Positions 1-11,200 of a DNA stretch of 39,055 nucleotides are shown here, piece by piece. The stretch's first letter is position 1. Each line of letters starts with the position of its first letter. Position numbers and translations under genes: made by a program. Source of the DNA: CAZJYI01 sp964550025 (GTDB lineage: Bacteria; Verrucomicrobiota; Kiritimatiellia; UBA8416; CAYOBW01). The notes below the pieces were generated by a model. That model ran no database searches. It was not told where the DNA came from and saw only the letters and a list, made by a program, of their open reading frames with translations. The DNA is taken from positions 1 to 39,055 of the forward strand of contig CAZJYI010000114.1 of the NCBI GenBank assembly GCA_964550025.1, given 5' to 3'.

Positions 1-1
1 G

Positions 2-3000
2 TTGACCGGCGGGGTGATCAACCCGGGCAACGTCATGGGCAGCCCCGTGGTCATTGCCGTGGATCTTCAGAGTGCCGCTGCTCACGGACGCTACGTGAAG
101 CTGATCCGCAGGCTGCCGGCGGGTGGTGACAACGTTCTCCAGCTTTCCGAGGTGGAAGTGTTCGGCTCCGGGCTGGTTGAGGGACGGACGGCGACCGATA
201 TCACGTCGAGCTCGGCCACGCTGAACGGCTTTGTGCACGGCACGAACACGAACACGAGCGTTACGGTCTATTGGGGCGCGGACGACAAGGGCACCAACTG
301 GACGCAGTGGGCGGAGACCAATGTCCTTGGCGTCTCGGCCACCGGCACCGGCGCCGTATCCCGGGCCATTAGCGGCCTTACGGTCGACACGGCGTACTAC
401 TACCGTTTTCGCGCGAGCAACTCGGCGGGCAGCGGGCACGCGACCGCGTCGGGGCAGCTCCGAACCATCGGTGTTTCGTCCGGCATGGTGGCGTGGTACA
501 CGGCTTCAGGGCTGAACCTGACGAACAACGCCGATATGGCGGCGTGGCAGGACAGTTCGCCCGGCGGCTACTACGACCTTTCCCAAGCCTCAGTTCCCGG
601 GCGACCTGCGTTCCGCACGAACGTTCTCAACGGCCTCCCGGCCGCTCATTTCAACGGCACCAACAGCTTGTGGGCCGGCGACCTGCAGCGCGGATGGCCC
701 AGCAACAACCTGACGCTGTTCTTCGTGACCAAGGCCCACACGGTCAGGAACAACGAGTTCTACCGCGCCAACCCGAACGACAACACCGACCGTTTCCTGA
801 GTCACTACGCGTACGGAAACGGCAACTCCTACTTCGACTTCGGCAACATCAGCGGCAACGGCCGGTTGCAGTGGCCGAACGCCGATGTGTCCTCGACCAA
901 CCTGCTGTGCTACTGGCAGGAGGCCGGCACGGGGCAGCGGGCTTACCGCAACGGCGCGTCCCTGGCGTCCGACAACAACACCTCCACGTTCTCGGTGCAC
1001 GGCTACGAGTGGCTTCTCGGTAACGGTTACCATGGGGATATTGGCGAGATGCTGATCTACAACCGCCCGCTCTCGGGCTTCGAACAGGCGGTCGTTGGCT
1101 ACTTCCTCGGGCAGAAGTACGGCATCACGACGCCGTACGTGCAGCTCGACAACGCCGACGGCGCGACGGCAGTGAACACCACCAGCGCCACGGTCAACGG
1201 CAACCTCTACTGGACCGACGGCGGGGAAGACACCGTGGTGAAGGTGCTCTGGGGCACGAGCGACGGCGGCGGGGCCTTCGGGGCGTGGGACTCCACAACC
1301 ACGGTGGCGACGGTGACCTCGGAGCAACAGCTCTCCGAAGCGCTGACCGGCCTGACCAGCGCGCAGACCTACTACTACCGTTTCTACGCGTCCAACGCCG
1401 TGAGCGGCGGCGTGTGGGCCGACTCAACCTCCGTTTTCAAGACTGATTTCGTTTCCGCGCCGACGAACATCCTCCTCTGGCTCGCGGCGGATTCCATCCC
1501 CGGTGTGACCAACGCCGGAAACGTGGCGCAGTGGCCGGACCTCTCCGGCAATGCCCGGCACGCTGTGCAGGGGACCGTGGGTTCGCAGCCTCAGTTCCTG
1601 ACGAACGTCGTCAACGGTATGCCCGTCGTGCGTAACGCCGCGGGCAAGACGCTGACGCTGTCGAGCAGCGTGACGGCCGACGGCAACACGATGGTACTGG
1701 TCCACAAACAGGACGTCAGTCAGACGGGGTGGACCACCGCGCTCGGCAACAACCTGCACACGACGCGCCCCGGGGGGCTTTTCTCCCATACGCGTGGCGG
1801 CGGCGCTTTCAACATCGGTTCGTCCGTTTCTTCGAAGCAGTTCGCTGTGAACGTTCACCAGATGGTGGTCGGGAACCAGGCGTTCTGGGTCGACGGGGCG
1901 TTTGTCGGCAGCTCTGCGAACACTTCGACGTTGAATCCTCTCGTGGCCGTCGGCAGCGGGTTCATCGGGGACTTTGCCGAAATCATCGTCTTTGAAGGCA
2001 CTTTGGACAGCGCGGGGCACCGCGAGGTGGGCCGTTACCTGTCCGAGAAGTACGGTATCGCCACCGGGTACAACAAGGTCGATCTGCCTGTTGCCGTCGA
2101 CGACCCGATCATCTGGTACGACATTGATTCGGAGATCGGCCTCACGGACGGAGCGACCATCGGCACGCTGCACGACTTCTCGTTGAACAACCGGGCCGGC
2201 ACGAGCCAGGCCACGGCGAACTACCCGACTTACGTCACGAACGCGCCGGGCACGTTCGGCGGCAAGCCGGTGGTGCGCTTCAGCGGCCACGACGACAACT
2301 GGTTCAGTTTCGCGGAGCGCGGGGACATCCGCACGGTCTTCTGGGTCATCAAGGAGGACGCGGGCACGTCCAGCGGCAACCGCTTCATACTGGGCGACGA
2401 CAACAGCTACCACTTCCACCGCGGCGGCGTGGTCAACGGTCCTCTCTGGCACGGGACACACACCCACGCCAACATCAGGAACGGCAACACGTACTTCGAC
2501 GGCGACGAGGTCAACGGTCTCTACGCCAACGCGCCCACGACGCCATCGATCATTGCCTTGCGGACAACGGGCGGCGTCATTGCCAGCCGCCTCATGCAGG
2601 ACCGTGGAATCGGCAGCCGGACGTGGGACGGTGACATGGCCGAGCTGCTGGTCTACAACCGCGCCCTGTCGGATCTCGAAATCGCGCAGGTCGGGTACTA
2701 CCTCGAGCAGAAGTACGGTATAGCCACGGACTACGCCTTGGTGGACAATGCCGGCGGCGCGACCAACGTGGCGGCGACGACGGCTGTTCTCAACGGCCGG
2801 TTGAACGCCAACTCGAGCGGGGCGTCGACGGTTGTGAAGATCCTCTGGGGAACCAGTGATGGCGGCGCCGTCCTCGGCGCCTGGCAGAACACCAACACCG
2901 TCGGCACGGTGACGAACCCCGCGGCGCTCAGCTACGCGGCGTCCTCGCTCAAGTCCGGCCGGACCTACTTCTACCGCACCTATGCCTCCAACGCCGTGAG

Positions 3001-6000
3001 CGGCGGTGTGTGGGCCGAGTCGACCAGCGTCTTCGGCACCGACTTCATGCTGGCCACGAACAGCGTCGAGCTGTGGCTTTCGGCCGACGCGATCCGCGGA
3101 GTGTCGAACGGGGACCCGGTCGCGCGCTGGCCCGATCTCTCGGGCTACGGCCGGGATGCCGTGCAGGCCAATGCCGGCAGCCAACCCGAGTATGTGACGG
3201 CCGTGCTTGGCGGACAGCCGGTTGTTCGCAACGGCTCGAGCGAGACACTGCGCCTTTTGAGCAGCGTGGCGGCCAACGGCAGGACGATGGTGCTGGTCCA
3301 CAAGCAGGACATGAGTCAGACCGCCTGGACGGTGGCCCTGGGCAATAACCTGCACACTACCAGCGACGGTGGCGTGCATACCCACACGATTGGGGGTGGC
3401 GCCTTCCGGATCGACTCGGCTACCACCTCGAAGCAGTTCACGTACAACGTCCACCAGATGATTGTCGGCAACCAGGCCTACTGGGTCGACGGGACCTTCA
3501 TCGGCAGCTCGGCAGACGGCTCGTCGCTGAACGCGCTGACGCAGGTTGGCGCCAACTTCCTGGGTGACTTCGCCGAGGTCATCGTCTTTGACGGCATCCT
3601 GGACAGCGACGCGCAGATGGAGCTCGGCAACTACCTCGAGTTCAAGTACGGGTTGGATACGACCTACACGCGCGTGGACAACACCGGTGGCGCCACGGCG
3701 ATCAGTTCCAGCGGGGCGACGCTGAACGGCCATGTCTACTACACGGATGGCGGAGAAGATACCGTGGTGCGCGTGCTTTGGGGCGAGAGCGACGGCGCGG
3801 ATGTCGCCGGCGCGTGGGCGAACACGACCACGGTCACGACGGTGACATCGACGCAGGCGGTGTCGCGGGTCATCGGCGGCCTGAAGGGCGGACGCACGTA
3901 CTTCTACCGTTACTCGGTCAGCAACGATGTCTGCGGGCTCGTGCTGGCGGACGCGACAACGGCTTTCAAGACGCCGTTCCAGACGCAGACGGGCGACGCC
4001 GTGCTGTGGCTCGCCGCCGACGCGATTCCGGGCGCCACCAACGGCGCCGGCGTGGCACGCTGGCCCGACCTGTCGCCCTATGCCTATGACGCGACGCAGG
4101 CCGCCCCGGCCAGCCGGCCGCAGTTCCTGACGGGCATCGTAGGCGGTCAACCGGCCGTCAGCTTCGGCGGCAGCCACTCCGTGGGCACGAGCGGGCTTGC
4201 TCCCACCTGGCCGACCAACGCCTGCACGATGGTTGTCGTGCAGAAGCTGGACAACACAGCGCACAACAACTCCGCGGTGGTGGCCAATCCGGACAGTGGC
4301 GCCAACCGCTTTCTGATTCACCTGCCGCACGCCGGCACGGCCTACTGGGACTTCGGGAACATCAGCGGTGGGGGGCGGCTATCCTACGCCTTCGACGGAG
4401 GGACGGCGTGGAACGTGATGATGTACGAACGCAGCGCCACGGGTATGCGCATCCTGCGCAACGGGGTGCAGAAGGCATCCAAGGCGGGCGGGTCGATCTT
4501 CACACCCGGCACGAAGAGCCTGGGCATCGGCAGTGCGTACCAGGGCGACATGGCCGAGGTGATCGTCTTCAACGAGGCGTTGAACAGCGCCGCGCAGGCT
4601 GAGCTGGGCAATTACCTGGAGCTCAAGTACGGCCTGAGCACGTCGTACGTACAGGTCGATAACGGGATCGGCGCGTCGGTCGTTGGGCAGACCAACGCGA
4701 CGCTCAACGGGCACGTCTATTACACGCAGGGCGGCGAGTCGACCGAGGTAAAGGTGTTCTGGGGCACGAGCGACGGTGGGGCCGCGTTCGGCGCGTGGGG
4801 CAACACGGCCACGGTCGCGACGGTCACGTCCCCGCAGGATGTGTCGCAGGCGGTGTCGGGCCTCACGGGCTCGACGCTCTACTACTATCGCATGTACGCG
4901 TCCAATGCGGTGAGCGGCAGCGTCTGGTCCGAGACAGCGGCCGTCTTCGAAACGAAGTTCTCTTCGGTCAACAGCGGGCTCGTCCTGTGGCTCGACTCCG
5001 AGTACTTCCGTGGGACGGCCGACGGCGCCGCGGTCAACTACTGGCAGGACTTCTCAGGCAACGGCAACCACGCATCGCAGGGCAACGGCACGCTGCAGCC
5101 GCAGTACTACACCAACGCGGTCGAGGGCAAGGCGGTGGTGCGATTCGACGGCACCGACGACTACATGGACGGTCCGGCCGCGAACCTGTCGGCCCAGACG
5201 ATATTCATGGTCCTGAAGTTGGAGGCGGACGCGATTGGGCTCTCGGGCGCGTTCGCGGAGAAGGGAGCCGACAACCGGAACATCCGCAGCAACCTGGCAA
5301 CCACGTGGCGGGCGCCCGGCCATGGTTCAAACCCGGCCGACTTCTGTCACAACGGCGCCCTCTACGTGAACGGGAGCGGGTGGACCCACAACAACCAGTA
5401 CCACATTCTCGAGGAGGAAGCTCCCGGCGCCGTGTCGTTCCAGTACCGTCTGAGCCAGACGCTGCACGGCCGCTACTTCAAGGGCGATATGGCCGAGGTG
5501 ATCATCTACAATCGGACGCTGACGTCGGACGAACGCCGCGAGGTCGGCCGCTACCTGATGGGCAAGTACAACATCGCCGCGGCCTACGGGAAGTACGACC
5601 TTCCGGAGGGCACGCAGGACCCGGTCATCTGGTACGACCTGGATTCGCACGCCAGCATGACCGATGGGCAGACCGTCAGCACGTTGTTCGACTTCTCGGG
5701 CAACAGTGCCAACGGCATCAGCCAGGCTGAGATTCCGACGTACCGCACCAACGCGCCGACGGCGTTCGGCGGTAAGCCGGTCGTGCGCTTCACCGGCGGC
5801 GGCAACTGCTGGTACAGCTTCCCCGAACGCTCCGACATCCGCACGATCTTCTGGGTCATCAAGGAAGACGCGGGCACGTCGAGCGGCAACCGATCCCTGT
5901 TGGGGGACAACAACAGCTACCACTTCCACCGCGGCGGCGTGGTCAACGGTCCGCTCTGGCACGGGACGCACACGCACGCGAACATCCGGAATGGCGACAC

Positions 6001-7891
6001 GGCCATCGACGGTGAAGCCGTGAACGGCGTCTATGCCAATATGCCGACGGAGGCCGCGATCATCGCCCTGCGCACCACCGGCGGGGTGACTGCCGGCCAG
6101 CTCAGCAGGGATCGAGGGTATGCCGACCGCACCTGGGACGGCGACATGGCGGAGTTGATCGTCTACAACCGCGCGCTGTCGGACGCGGAGATGGCACGGG
6201 TGGGCAACTACCTCGAGGAGAAGTACAGCCTGACGACCGAGTACGGTTACGTCGACAACGCCGGCGGCGCCACGAACGTCAAGCCGGCGACGGCATATCT
6301 CAACGGCCGCCTCAACGGCGTCGACGACGGGTATCCGTCGCAAGTCACCGTATACTACGGGACGAACGATCCGGGGCAGACAGCCACGGGGTGGGATGGC
6401 TCGCACACGTTCGCGGGCACGTACAGCTCGACGACGTCGTTCACATGGCAGGCAAGCGGGCTTTCGGCCGCGACGGTCTATTACTACCGTTTCTACGCCA
6501 GCAACGGTGTGCGCCAGGCGTGGGCCGATTCGGCGTCGTTGTTCCAGACCAAGCTCACCGTTGACAGCGGTCTGCAGCTCTGGCTCGACGCCCAGGTCAT
6601 CAAGCAGGCCGGCGGGTCGTCCGTGACACGCTGGGTCGACATGTCGGACAACGGGCTGGATGCGGAGCAGTGGGTCGCAGCCAGTAAGCCGACGTTGGTC
6701 GCCTCGGGTCCGAACGGCAAGCAGGCCGTCAGTTTTTACCGCTACCACAGCATGGGCACACCGGCGCTGCCGGTGACATGGCCGACGAACCGGTGCACGA
6801 TGTTCCTCGTGATGAAACCGGACAGCACGGGACATGTCAACTCCATGATCACCGCGTCGCCCGAGGACAGTGCCAACCGGTTCCTGACCCATCTGCCGTA
6901 CAACGGCCAGATGTACTGGGACTTCGGCAACATCAGTGCCGGCGGGCGGCTGAACTGCCCGTACTCCGGTGGCACGGCGTGGAACGTCTTCATGCACGGC
7001 CGCACCGCGGCGGGCATGACGCTTCACCGCAACGGTTCGCTTCTCGCGTCAAAGGCCGGCGGCGGGACGTTCAATCCCTCGGGCAAGACGCTGCAGGTTG
7101 GCAGCGGGTTGCGGGGCGACATCGCGGAGGTCATTATCTACAACCGCGAGCTGTCTGCCGCCGAGCAGGTTGAGGTGGGTGCGTACCTGTCGACCAAGTA
7201 CGGCATCAACGCAGCCTTCCCGAAGCACACGCTACCGGCCGTGGCGGACGACCCGGTGATGTGGGTCGACGCGGACACAATCGTCGGGCTGAGCGATGGC
7301 GACGTGGTGAGTACGTGGTACAACCTCGCGGGCAGCGGCAACAATCTCGTCAAGGGCAGCAGCGGGAACCCGGTCTACAAGGTCAACCAGTTCGGCGGCC
7401 GTCCGGTCGTTCGGTTTGACGGTGGCATCAGGACCTACTTCGACTTCGACCGCATCAGCGATATCCGGACCGTCTTCTGGGTTATCAAGGAAGATATCGG
7501 CGCGACGGGCGGGCGCTTCCTGCTGGGCGACGGGAACCTGGCCAGCCATACCTACCACTTCCATCGCGGCGCTAACGGCGAGATGTGGCACGAGACGCAT
7601 GCCAGCCCGTTCATCCGTTCCGGCACCACGCGCATCAACGGCCGCCCGGTCAACGGCACGGTCACGCCGATGCCGACGCAGTACAGCGTGATCTCGCTGG
7701 TCACGACCGGAAACGTGCGGGCCAACCGCTTCGTCAAGGACCGCAACATTACCCAGCCACGGAGCTGGGACGGAGACCTGGCCGAGTTGCTGATCTACAA
7801 CCGCGCGCTCACCGACAGCGAGGAACGCGCGGTGGGGCGGTACCTGCAGCAGAAGTACAATATCCAGCCAACGCTGTTCATGATGCGGTGA
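2..7891 (+). CDS. Giant secreted LamG/fibronectin-III repeat protein (5' end outside window)
   Basis: The frame is open from the window edge, so this is the C-terminal 2629 residues of a longer protein; the TTG at base 2 is not a real start. Residues 1-57 match the end of the second F5/8 type C (discoidin-like) domain of the next gene, so by comparison roughly 260 residues, including the signal peptide, lie upstream. Then follow six FN3-like modules (about 60-158, 382-485, 914-1016, 1226-1329, 1552-1654, 2085-2184) and nine LamG-like jelly rolls, most ending in a motif like GDxAELLIYNRAL..VGRYLxxKYGI. Such modules usually bind glycans or proteins outside the cell; no catalytic site is evident. 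The protein ends PTLFMMR with no LPxTG, PEP-CTERM or transmembrane anchor. Role as a surface adhesin or matrix protein is inference. It is the tandem paralogue of the gene at 8248. Confidence 0.9.
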   Translation: MTGGVINPGNVMGSPVVIAVDLQSAAAHGRYVKLIRRLPAGGDNVLQLSEVEVFGSGLVEGRTATDITSSSATLNGFVHGTNTNTSVTVYWGADDKGTNWTQWAETNVLGVSATGTGAVSRAISGLTVDTAYYYRFRASNSAGSGHATASGQLRTIGVSSGMVAWYTASGLNLTNNADMAAWQDSSPGGYYDLSQASVPGRPAFRTNVLNGLPAAHFNGTNSLWAGDLQRGWPSNNLTLFFVTKAHTVRNNEFYRANPNDNTDRFLSHYAYGNGNSYFDFGNISGNGRLQWPNADVSSTNLLCYWQEAGTGQRAYRNGASLASDNNTSTFSVHGYEWLLGNGYHGDIGEMLIYNRPLSGFEQAVVGYFLGQKYGITTPYVQLDNADGATAVNTTSATVNGNLYWTDGGEDTVVKVLWGTSDGGGAFGAWDSTTTVATVTSEQQLSEALTGLTSAQTYYYRFYASNAVSGGVWADSTSVFKTDFVSAPTNILLWLAADSIPGVTNAGNVAQWPDLSGNARHAVQGTVGSQPQFLTNVVNGMPVVRNAAGKTLTLSSSVTADGNTMVLVHKQDVSQTGWTTALGNNLHTTRPGGLFSHTRGGGAFNIGSSVSSKQFAVNVHQMVVGNQAFWVDGAFVGSSANTSTLNPLVAVGSGFIGDFAEIIVFEGTLDSAGHREVGRYLSEKYGIATGYNKVDLPVAVDDPIIWYDIDSEIGLTDGATIGTLHDFSLNNRAGTSQATANYPTYVTNAPGTFGGKPVVRFSGHDDNWFSFAERGDIRTVFWVIKEDAGTSSGNRFILGDDNSYHFHRGGVVNGPLWHGTHTHANIRNGNTYFDGDEVNGLYANAPTTPSIIALRTTGGVIASRLMQDRGIGSRTWDGDMAELLVYNRALSDLEIAQVGYYLEQKYGIATDYALVDNAGGATNVAATTAVLNGRLNANSSGASTVVKILWGTSDGGAVLGAWQNTNTVGTVTNPAALSYAASSLKSGRTYFYRTYASNAVSGGVWAESTSVFGTDFMLATNSVELWLSADAIRGVSNGDPVARWPDLSGYGRDAVQANAGSQPEYVTAVLGGQPVVRNGSSETLRLLSSVAANGRTMVLVHKQDMSQTAWTVALGNNLHTTSDGGVHTHTIGGGAFRIDSATTSKQFTYNVHQMIVGNQAYWVDGTFIGSSADGSSLNALTQVGANFLGDFAEVIVFDGILDSDAQMELGNYLEFKYGLDTTYTRVDNTGGATAISSSGATLNGHVYYTDGGEDTVVRVLWGESDGADVAGAWANTTTVTTVTSTQAVSRVIGGLKGGRTYFYRYSVSNDVCGLVLADATTAFKTPFQTQTGDAVLWLAADAIPGATNGAGVARWPDLSPYAYDATQAAPASRPQFLTGIVGGQPAVSFGGSHSVGTSGLAPTWPTNACTMVVVQKLDNTAHNNSAVVANPDSGANRFLIHLPHAGTAYWDFGNISGGGRLSYAFDGGTAWNVMMYERSATGMRILRNGVQKASKAGGSIFTPGTKSLGIGSAYQGDMAEVIVFNEALNSAAQAELGNYLELKYGLSTSYVQVDNGIGASVVGQTNATLNGHVYYTQGGESTEVKVFWGTSDGGAAFGAWGNTATVATVTSPQDVSQAVSGLTGSTLYYYRMYASNAVSGSVWSETAAVFETKFSSVNSGLVLWLDSEYFRGTADGAAVNYWQDFSGNGNHASQGNGTLQPQYYTNAVEGKAVVRFDGTDDYMDGPAANLSAQTIFMVLKLEADAIGLSGAFAEKGADNRNIRSNLATTWRAPGHGSNPADFCHNGALYVNGSGWTHNNQYHILEEEAPGAVSFQYRLSQTLHGRYFKGDMAEVIIYNRTLTSDERREVGRYLMGKYNIAAAYGKYDLPEGTQDPVIWYDLDSHASMTDGQTVSTLFDFSGNSANGISQAEIPTYRTNAPTAFGGKPVVRFTGGGNCWYSFPERSDIRTIFWVIKEDAGTSSGNRSLLGDNNSYHFHRGGVVNGPLWHGTHTHANIRNGDTAIDGEAVNGVYANMPTEAAIIALRTTGGVTAGQLSRDRGYADRTWDGDMAELIVYNRALSDAEMARVGNYLEEKYSLTTEYGYVDNAGGATNVKPATAYLNGRLNGVDDGYPSQVTVYYGTNDPGQTATGWDGSHTFAGTYSSTTSFTWQASGLSAATVYYYRFYASNGVRQAWADSASLFQTKLTVDSGLQLWLDAQVIKQAGGSSVTRWVDMSDNGLDAEQWVAASKPTLVASGPNGKQAVSFYRYHSMGTPALPVTWPTNRCTMFLVMKPDSTGHVNSMITASPEDSANRFLTHLPYNGQMYWDFGNISAGGRLNCPYSGGTAWNVFMHGRTAAGMTLHRNGSLLASKAGGGTFNPSGKTLQVGSGLRGDIAEVIIYNRELSAAEQVEVGAYLSTKYGINAAFPKHTLPAVADDPVMWVDADTIVGLSDGDVVSTWYNLAGSGNNLVKGSSGNPVYKVNQFGGRPVVRFDGGIRTYFDFDRISDIRTVFWVIKEDIGATGGRFLLGDGNLASHTYHFHRGANGEMWHETHASPFIRSGTTRINGRPVNGTVTPMPTQYSVISLVTTGNVRANRFVKDRNITQPRSWDGDLAELLIYNRALTDSEERAVGRYLQQKYNIQPTLFMMR
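160..7888 (+). repeat. Array of 9 LamG-like and 6 FN3-like modules within the first giant gene
   Basis: LamG modules by sequence class and approximate position: class I 482-1141, II 1462-2090, III 2090-2740, II 3056-3676, I 3989-4657, IV 4970-5600, III 5610-6250, I 6563-7220, III 7240-7888. Class I carries RFLxH..YxDFGNI. Class II carries VLVHKQD and GNQAxWVDG. Class III carries DIRTxFWVIKED and YHFHR. Class IV carries HNNQYH and YRLSQxLHGR. An FN3-like module (..ATLNG.. to ..YYYRFYASN..) stands before every class I, II and IV module. Class III modules here directly follow another LamG through a short linker ending in LP. Boundaries are by eye, good to about 10 residues. Confidence 0.85.
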
Positions 7892-7927
7892 GGCGCGGAC
7901 GGGGGGAACAGGGGAAGCCCGCTTCCG

Positions 7928-7942
7928 TCCGCCACAGGCGGA
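7928..7942. repeat. Small perfect hairpin
   Basis: tccgcc, aca, ggcgga: a 6-bp stem with a 3-base loop, 37 bases after the stop codon of the first giant gene and just before the stronger hairpin at 7953. Confidence 0.55.
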
Positions 7943-7952
7943 AGGCCACAGT

Positions 7953-7977
7953 AGCCCACTCTTGCCGAGAGTGGGCT
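7953..7977 (+). terminator. Terminator-like hairpin after the first giant gene
   Basis: agcccactct (7953-7962), loop tgccg, agagtgggct (7968-7977) gives a perfect 10-bp stem 62 bases downstream of the stop at 7891. No T-tract follows, so it is not a textbook intrinsic terminator. It may act with a factor, protect the 3' end, or be a dispersed intergenic repeat. Confidence 0.5.
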
Positions 7978-8131
7978 TCCCGGTGAGCGGAAGGTGGGTT
8001 CGCTGACAAGCAAGAAGAAGGGGCACCTAACTGAGCCCGGCGAGTGCAACGGGAGAGAACCACTCATCCCCTTGCTCCTGTCGGGCTCGGCATCACGTCG
8101 TGCGGCAGCACCTGGCCGGGAATCCCTCGCT

Positions 8132-8152
8132 CCACCGGCGCGAGGCCGGTGG
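8132..8152. repeat. Perfect 8-bp hairpin in the leader of the second giant gene
   Basis: ccaccggc, loop gcgag, gccggtgg, about 95 bases before the ATG at 8248. It could be leader structure or a terminator-type hairpin; no T-tract follows. Confidence 0.45.
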
Positions 8153-8247
8153 GGGCGCACTGATCCGGTCCGGAACAACACTGATAGAGACAGAGACCAC
8201 GGGGCGCGTTCCGTCCCACCACGAGGAAGGGGCACATCAGAACCACC

Positions 8248-11200
8248 ATGAAAACCAAGCAACCGATCGTCCGATACCTGGTCGGAATCCTGTTGGCGGG
8301 GGGCATGCTCTGCCGCGCCGACCTGCAAAACGCGGCCTACCGCGCGGATGCGATGGCGACGAATCAACTCGGAGCCGGTTGGGCGCCGACCAATGCCGTG
8401 AACGAGATCACGGGGAATGAGGGCTGGCATTCTCTCGGCGGTACGACCAACCCATGGTGGCGCGTGGACCTCGGTGCCGTCATCCCTCTCGACTCGCTGG
8501 TCGTCCAGGGCCGCAGCGGGTTCATCGGCCGTGTCAACGGCTGCTCCCTAACGGTGTACGAAAACGCGGATGCGGCGGGCCTTCCCGTCTACAGCAACGT
8601 CGTGCAGATCCGGTCCGGACAGAACCAGGCGTTCGCCCTCCCGGCGGGGACGTACGGCCGGTCGGTCAAAGTCTTGTACGCGGGCGTCCATCCCGAAGGC
8701 AGCGTCAATTTCTCGGAGGTTTACGTCTATTCCGAGAACCTGGCGCGCGGGAAGCCGGCCTCGATGTCAACCGTGTTCTTTGCCAGCCTCGGACCGGCGA
8801 CGGCCGTTGACGGTACTCGTCCCGCGGATTTGCCGAATGCCGCCCATTCGAACGGCAGCGACGACAACCCCTGGTTGAAGGTAGACCTCAAGGGCGTCTG
8901 CGCCATCGACAGCGTGCGGCTCTGGAACCTCGACAGCGCCCAGGAACTGATGACCGACTACAACGTCCAAGTGCTGGCCGACGATAACGCGACGGTCCTC
9001 TACGACTACAAGCTCGCACACGGCGCACTAATCAACCCCACCAACGTCCTGGGCAGTCCGGTCGTCATCACCGTCGATCTGCACTCGGACGCGGTCGAGG
9101 GCCGCTACGTGAAGCTGATCCGCGCGCTGCCGGCGGGCGGCGAGAATGTGCTCCGGCTCTCCGAAGTCGAGGTGTTCGGGTCAACGCTGGTCGAAAACCG
9201 GCCCGCCACGGATGTCACGGCCCACTCGGCCACGCTGAACGGCTTCGTGAACGGGACGAACGCGACGACCAGCGTCAAAGTCTACTGGGGGAACGTCGAC
9301 CGGGGGACGAACTGGACCCAGTGGGCCGGAACCAACATCGTCGGTCTCACGGGCACAGGCGCCGTCTCGACCACGATTGGCGGCCTGGCGGTCGACACGA
9401 CCTACTACCATCGCTTCCGGGCCGGTCACGCGGGCGGCACGGGGTACGCGTCGGCCTCGGGCCGCCTGCGCACCGTGCCGGCTTCGTCCGGCCTCGTTGC
9501 CTGGTATTCGGCCGGGGCTCTCGACCTGACCGACGGAGCGAGTGTCGCGGAATGGCGGGACAGTTCCCCCGGCGGCTACTACGATCTCTCTCAGGCCTCG
9601 GCGCCGGGCCGCCCCGCGTTCCGCACCAACGTCTTCAACGGCCACCCGGCCGCCCACTTCAACGGCAGCAACAGCCTTTGGGCCGGGAACCTGCAGAGCG
9701 ACTGGCCCGGCGACAGCACGACGATCTTCTTTGTCACGCGGGCCGACTCGATCAGGGGCAACGAGTTCTACACCGCCAACCCCAACGACGGCGCCGACCG
9801 CTTCCTCTCCCACTATGCTTACGGAAACGGGAATTCGTACTTCGACTTCGGGAATATCAACGGCGGAGGCCGGCTGCAGTGGCCCAACAACAGCGTGACC
9901 TCGCTCAACGTCGTGTGCTACCGGCAGCAGGCCGGCGTGGGGCAGCGGGCCTATCGCAACGGCGAGCTGCTCGCCGCCGACCAGAACACCTCCGCATTCT
10001 CCGTCCACGGCTACAAGTGGCTTCTCGGCAACGGCTACCACGGCGACATCGCGGACGTGCTGATCTACAACCGCGCGCTCGACTCGTTCGGGAAGGGAGC
10101 GATGGAGCATTTCCTGGCGGAAAAATACGGTGTGGCAACGTCGGTTGCCCGTATCGACAACGCTGACGGCGCTTCCTCGATTGCCGAGACCACCGCCACG
10201 CTCAACGGGAACCTCTACACGACGGACGGGGGGGCATCCACGGTCGTCCGGGTGGTCTGGGGCGCGAACGACGGCGGCGCCGCGTTCGGGGCCTGGGACA
10301 ACACGAACGACTTCGGGGCCGTCACCGACCCGCAGGCGCTTGCCCTGCCGCTGTCCGGGCTGCAGAGCGCACAGACCGTCTACTACCGTTTCTACGCCTC
10401 CAACGCCGTCAGCGGCGCTGCATGGGCAGATTCGACGGCCGTCTTCAAGACCGACTTCAGCGAAGCGCCGGGCGACATCGCCCTGTGGTTGGCGGCGGAC
10501 GCCATACCGGGCCTGACCAACGGCCAGTCCGTGGCGAGGTGGCCCGACCTCTCGGGCAGCGCCCGCGACGCGGTGCAGGACAACCCGGCCGCACAACCGC
10601 AGTTCATGACCGGCGTCGCCGGCGGCGAGCCCGCAGTGCACAATGGCACCAACGGCACGACGCTGACGCTGACGGCGCCGCTGGACCCGATGGGCAAGAC
10701 CGTTGTGCTCGTTCACAGGCAGGACCCGGCGCAAACGCTGTGGACCCTGGCGCTGGGGGGCGACGTGCACACGACGCAAAACAACGGCACGTTCTGCATG
10801 ACCAAGGCCGGTGGCGCGATTCGGGTCGATTCGGGCATCTCCTCGCGGCAGTTCGGCGTGAACTTCCTGCAGTTTGTCAGTGGCGACTACCGCCTGTGGG
10901 TCAACGGCAGACCTTTCGGGCCCGACACGCGTACGACCGGGTTCAACCCGCTCACGGCCGTGGGCAACAACCTCCACGGCGATATAGCCGAGGTCATCGT
11001 CTTCAACGGGGCCCTTGACGAGGCCGCGCGTCGCGAGGTGGGGCGATACCTCGCGGAGAAGTACGACATCGCGGCGGCCCACGGGAAGTACGAGCTTCCG
11101 CCTGACACGGCGGACCCGATCATCTGGTACGACCTCGATTCGGAGATCGGCTTGACCAACGGCCAGGCCATCGCCGCGCTCCACGACTTTTCGGGCAACG

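Larger units (their letters stand above)
7892..8247. other. 356-bp gap between the two giant paralogues, rich in hairpins
   Basis: No convincing gene is present. The stretch holds a small hairpin at 7928-7942, a perfect 10-bp hairpin at 7953-7977 and a perfect 8-bp hairpin at 8132-8152. A looser pairing of gagcccg (8034-8040) with cgggctc about 50 bases later is also possible. The last 120 bases before the ATG at 8248 may be a structured leader. I see no clear -35/-10 pair. Confidence 0.6.
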
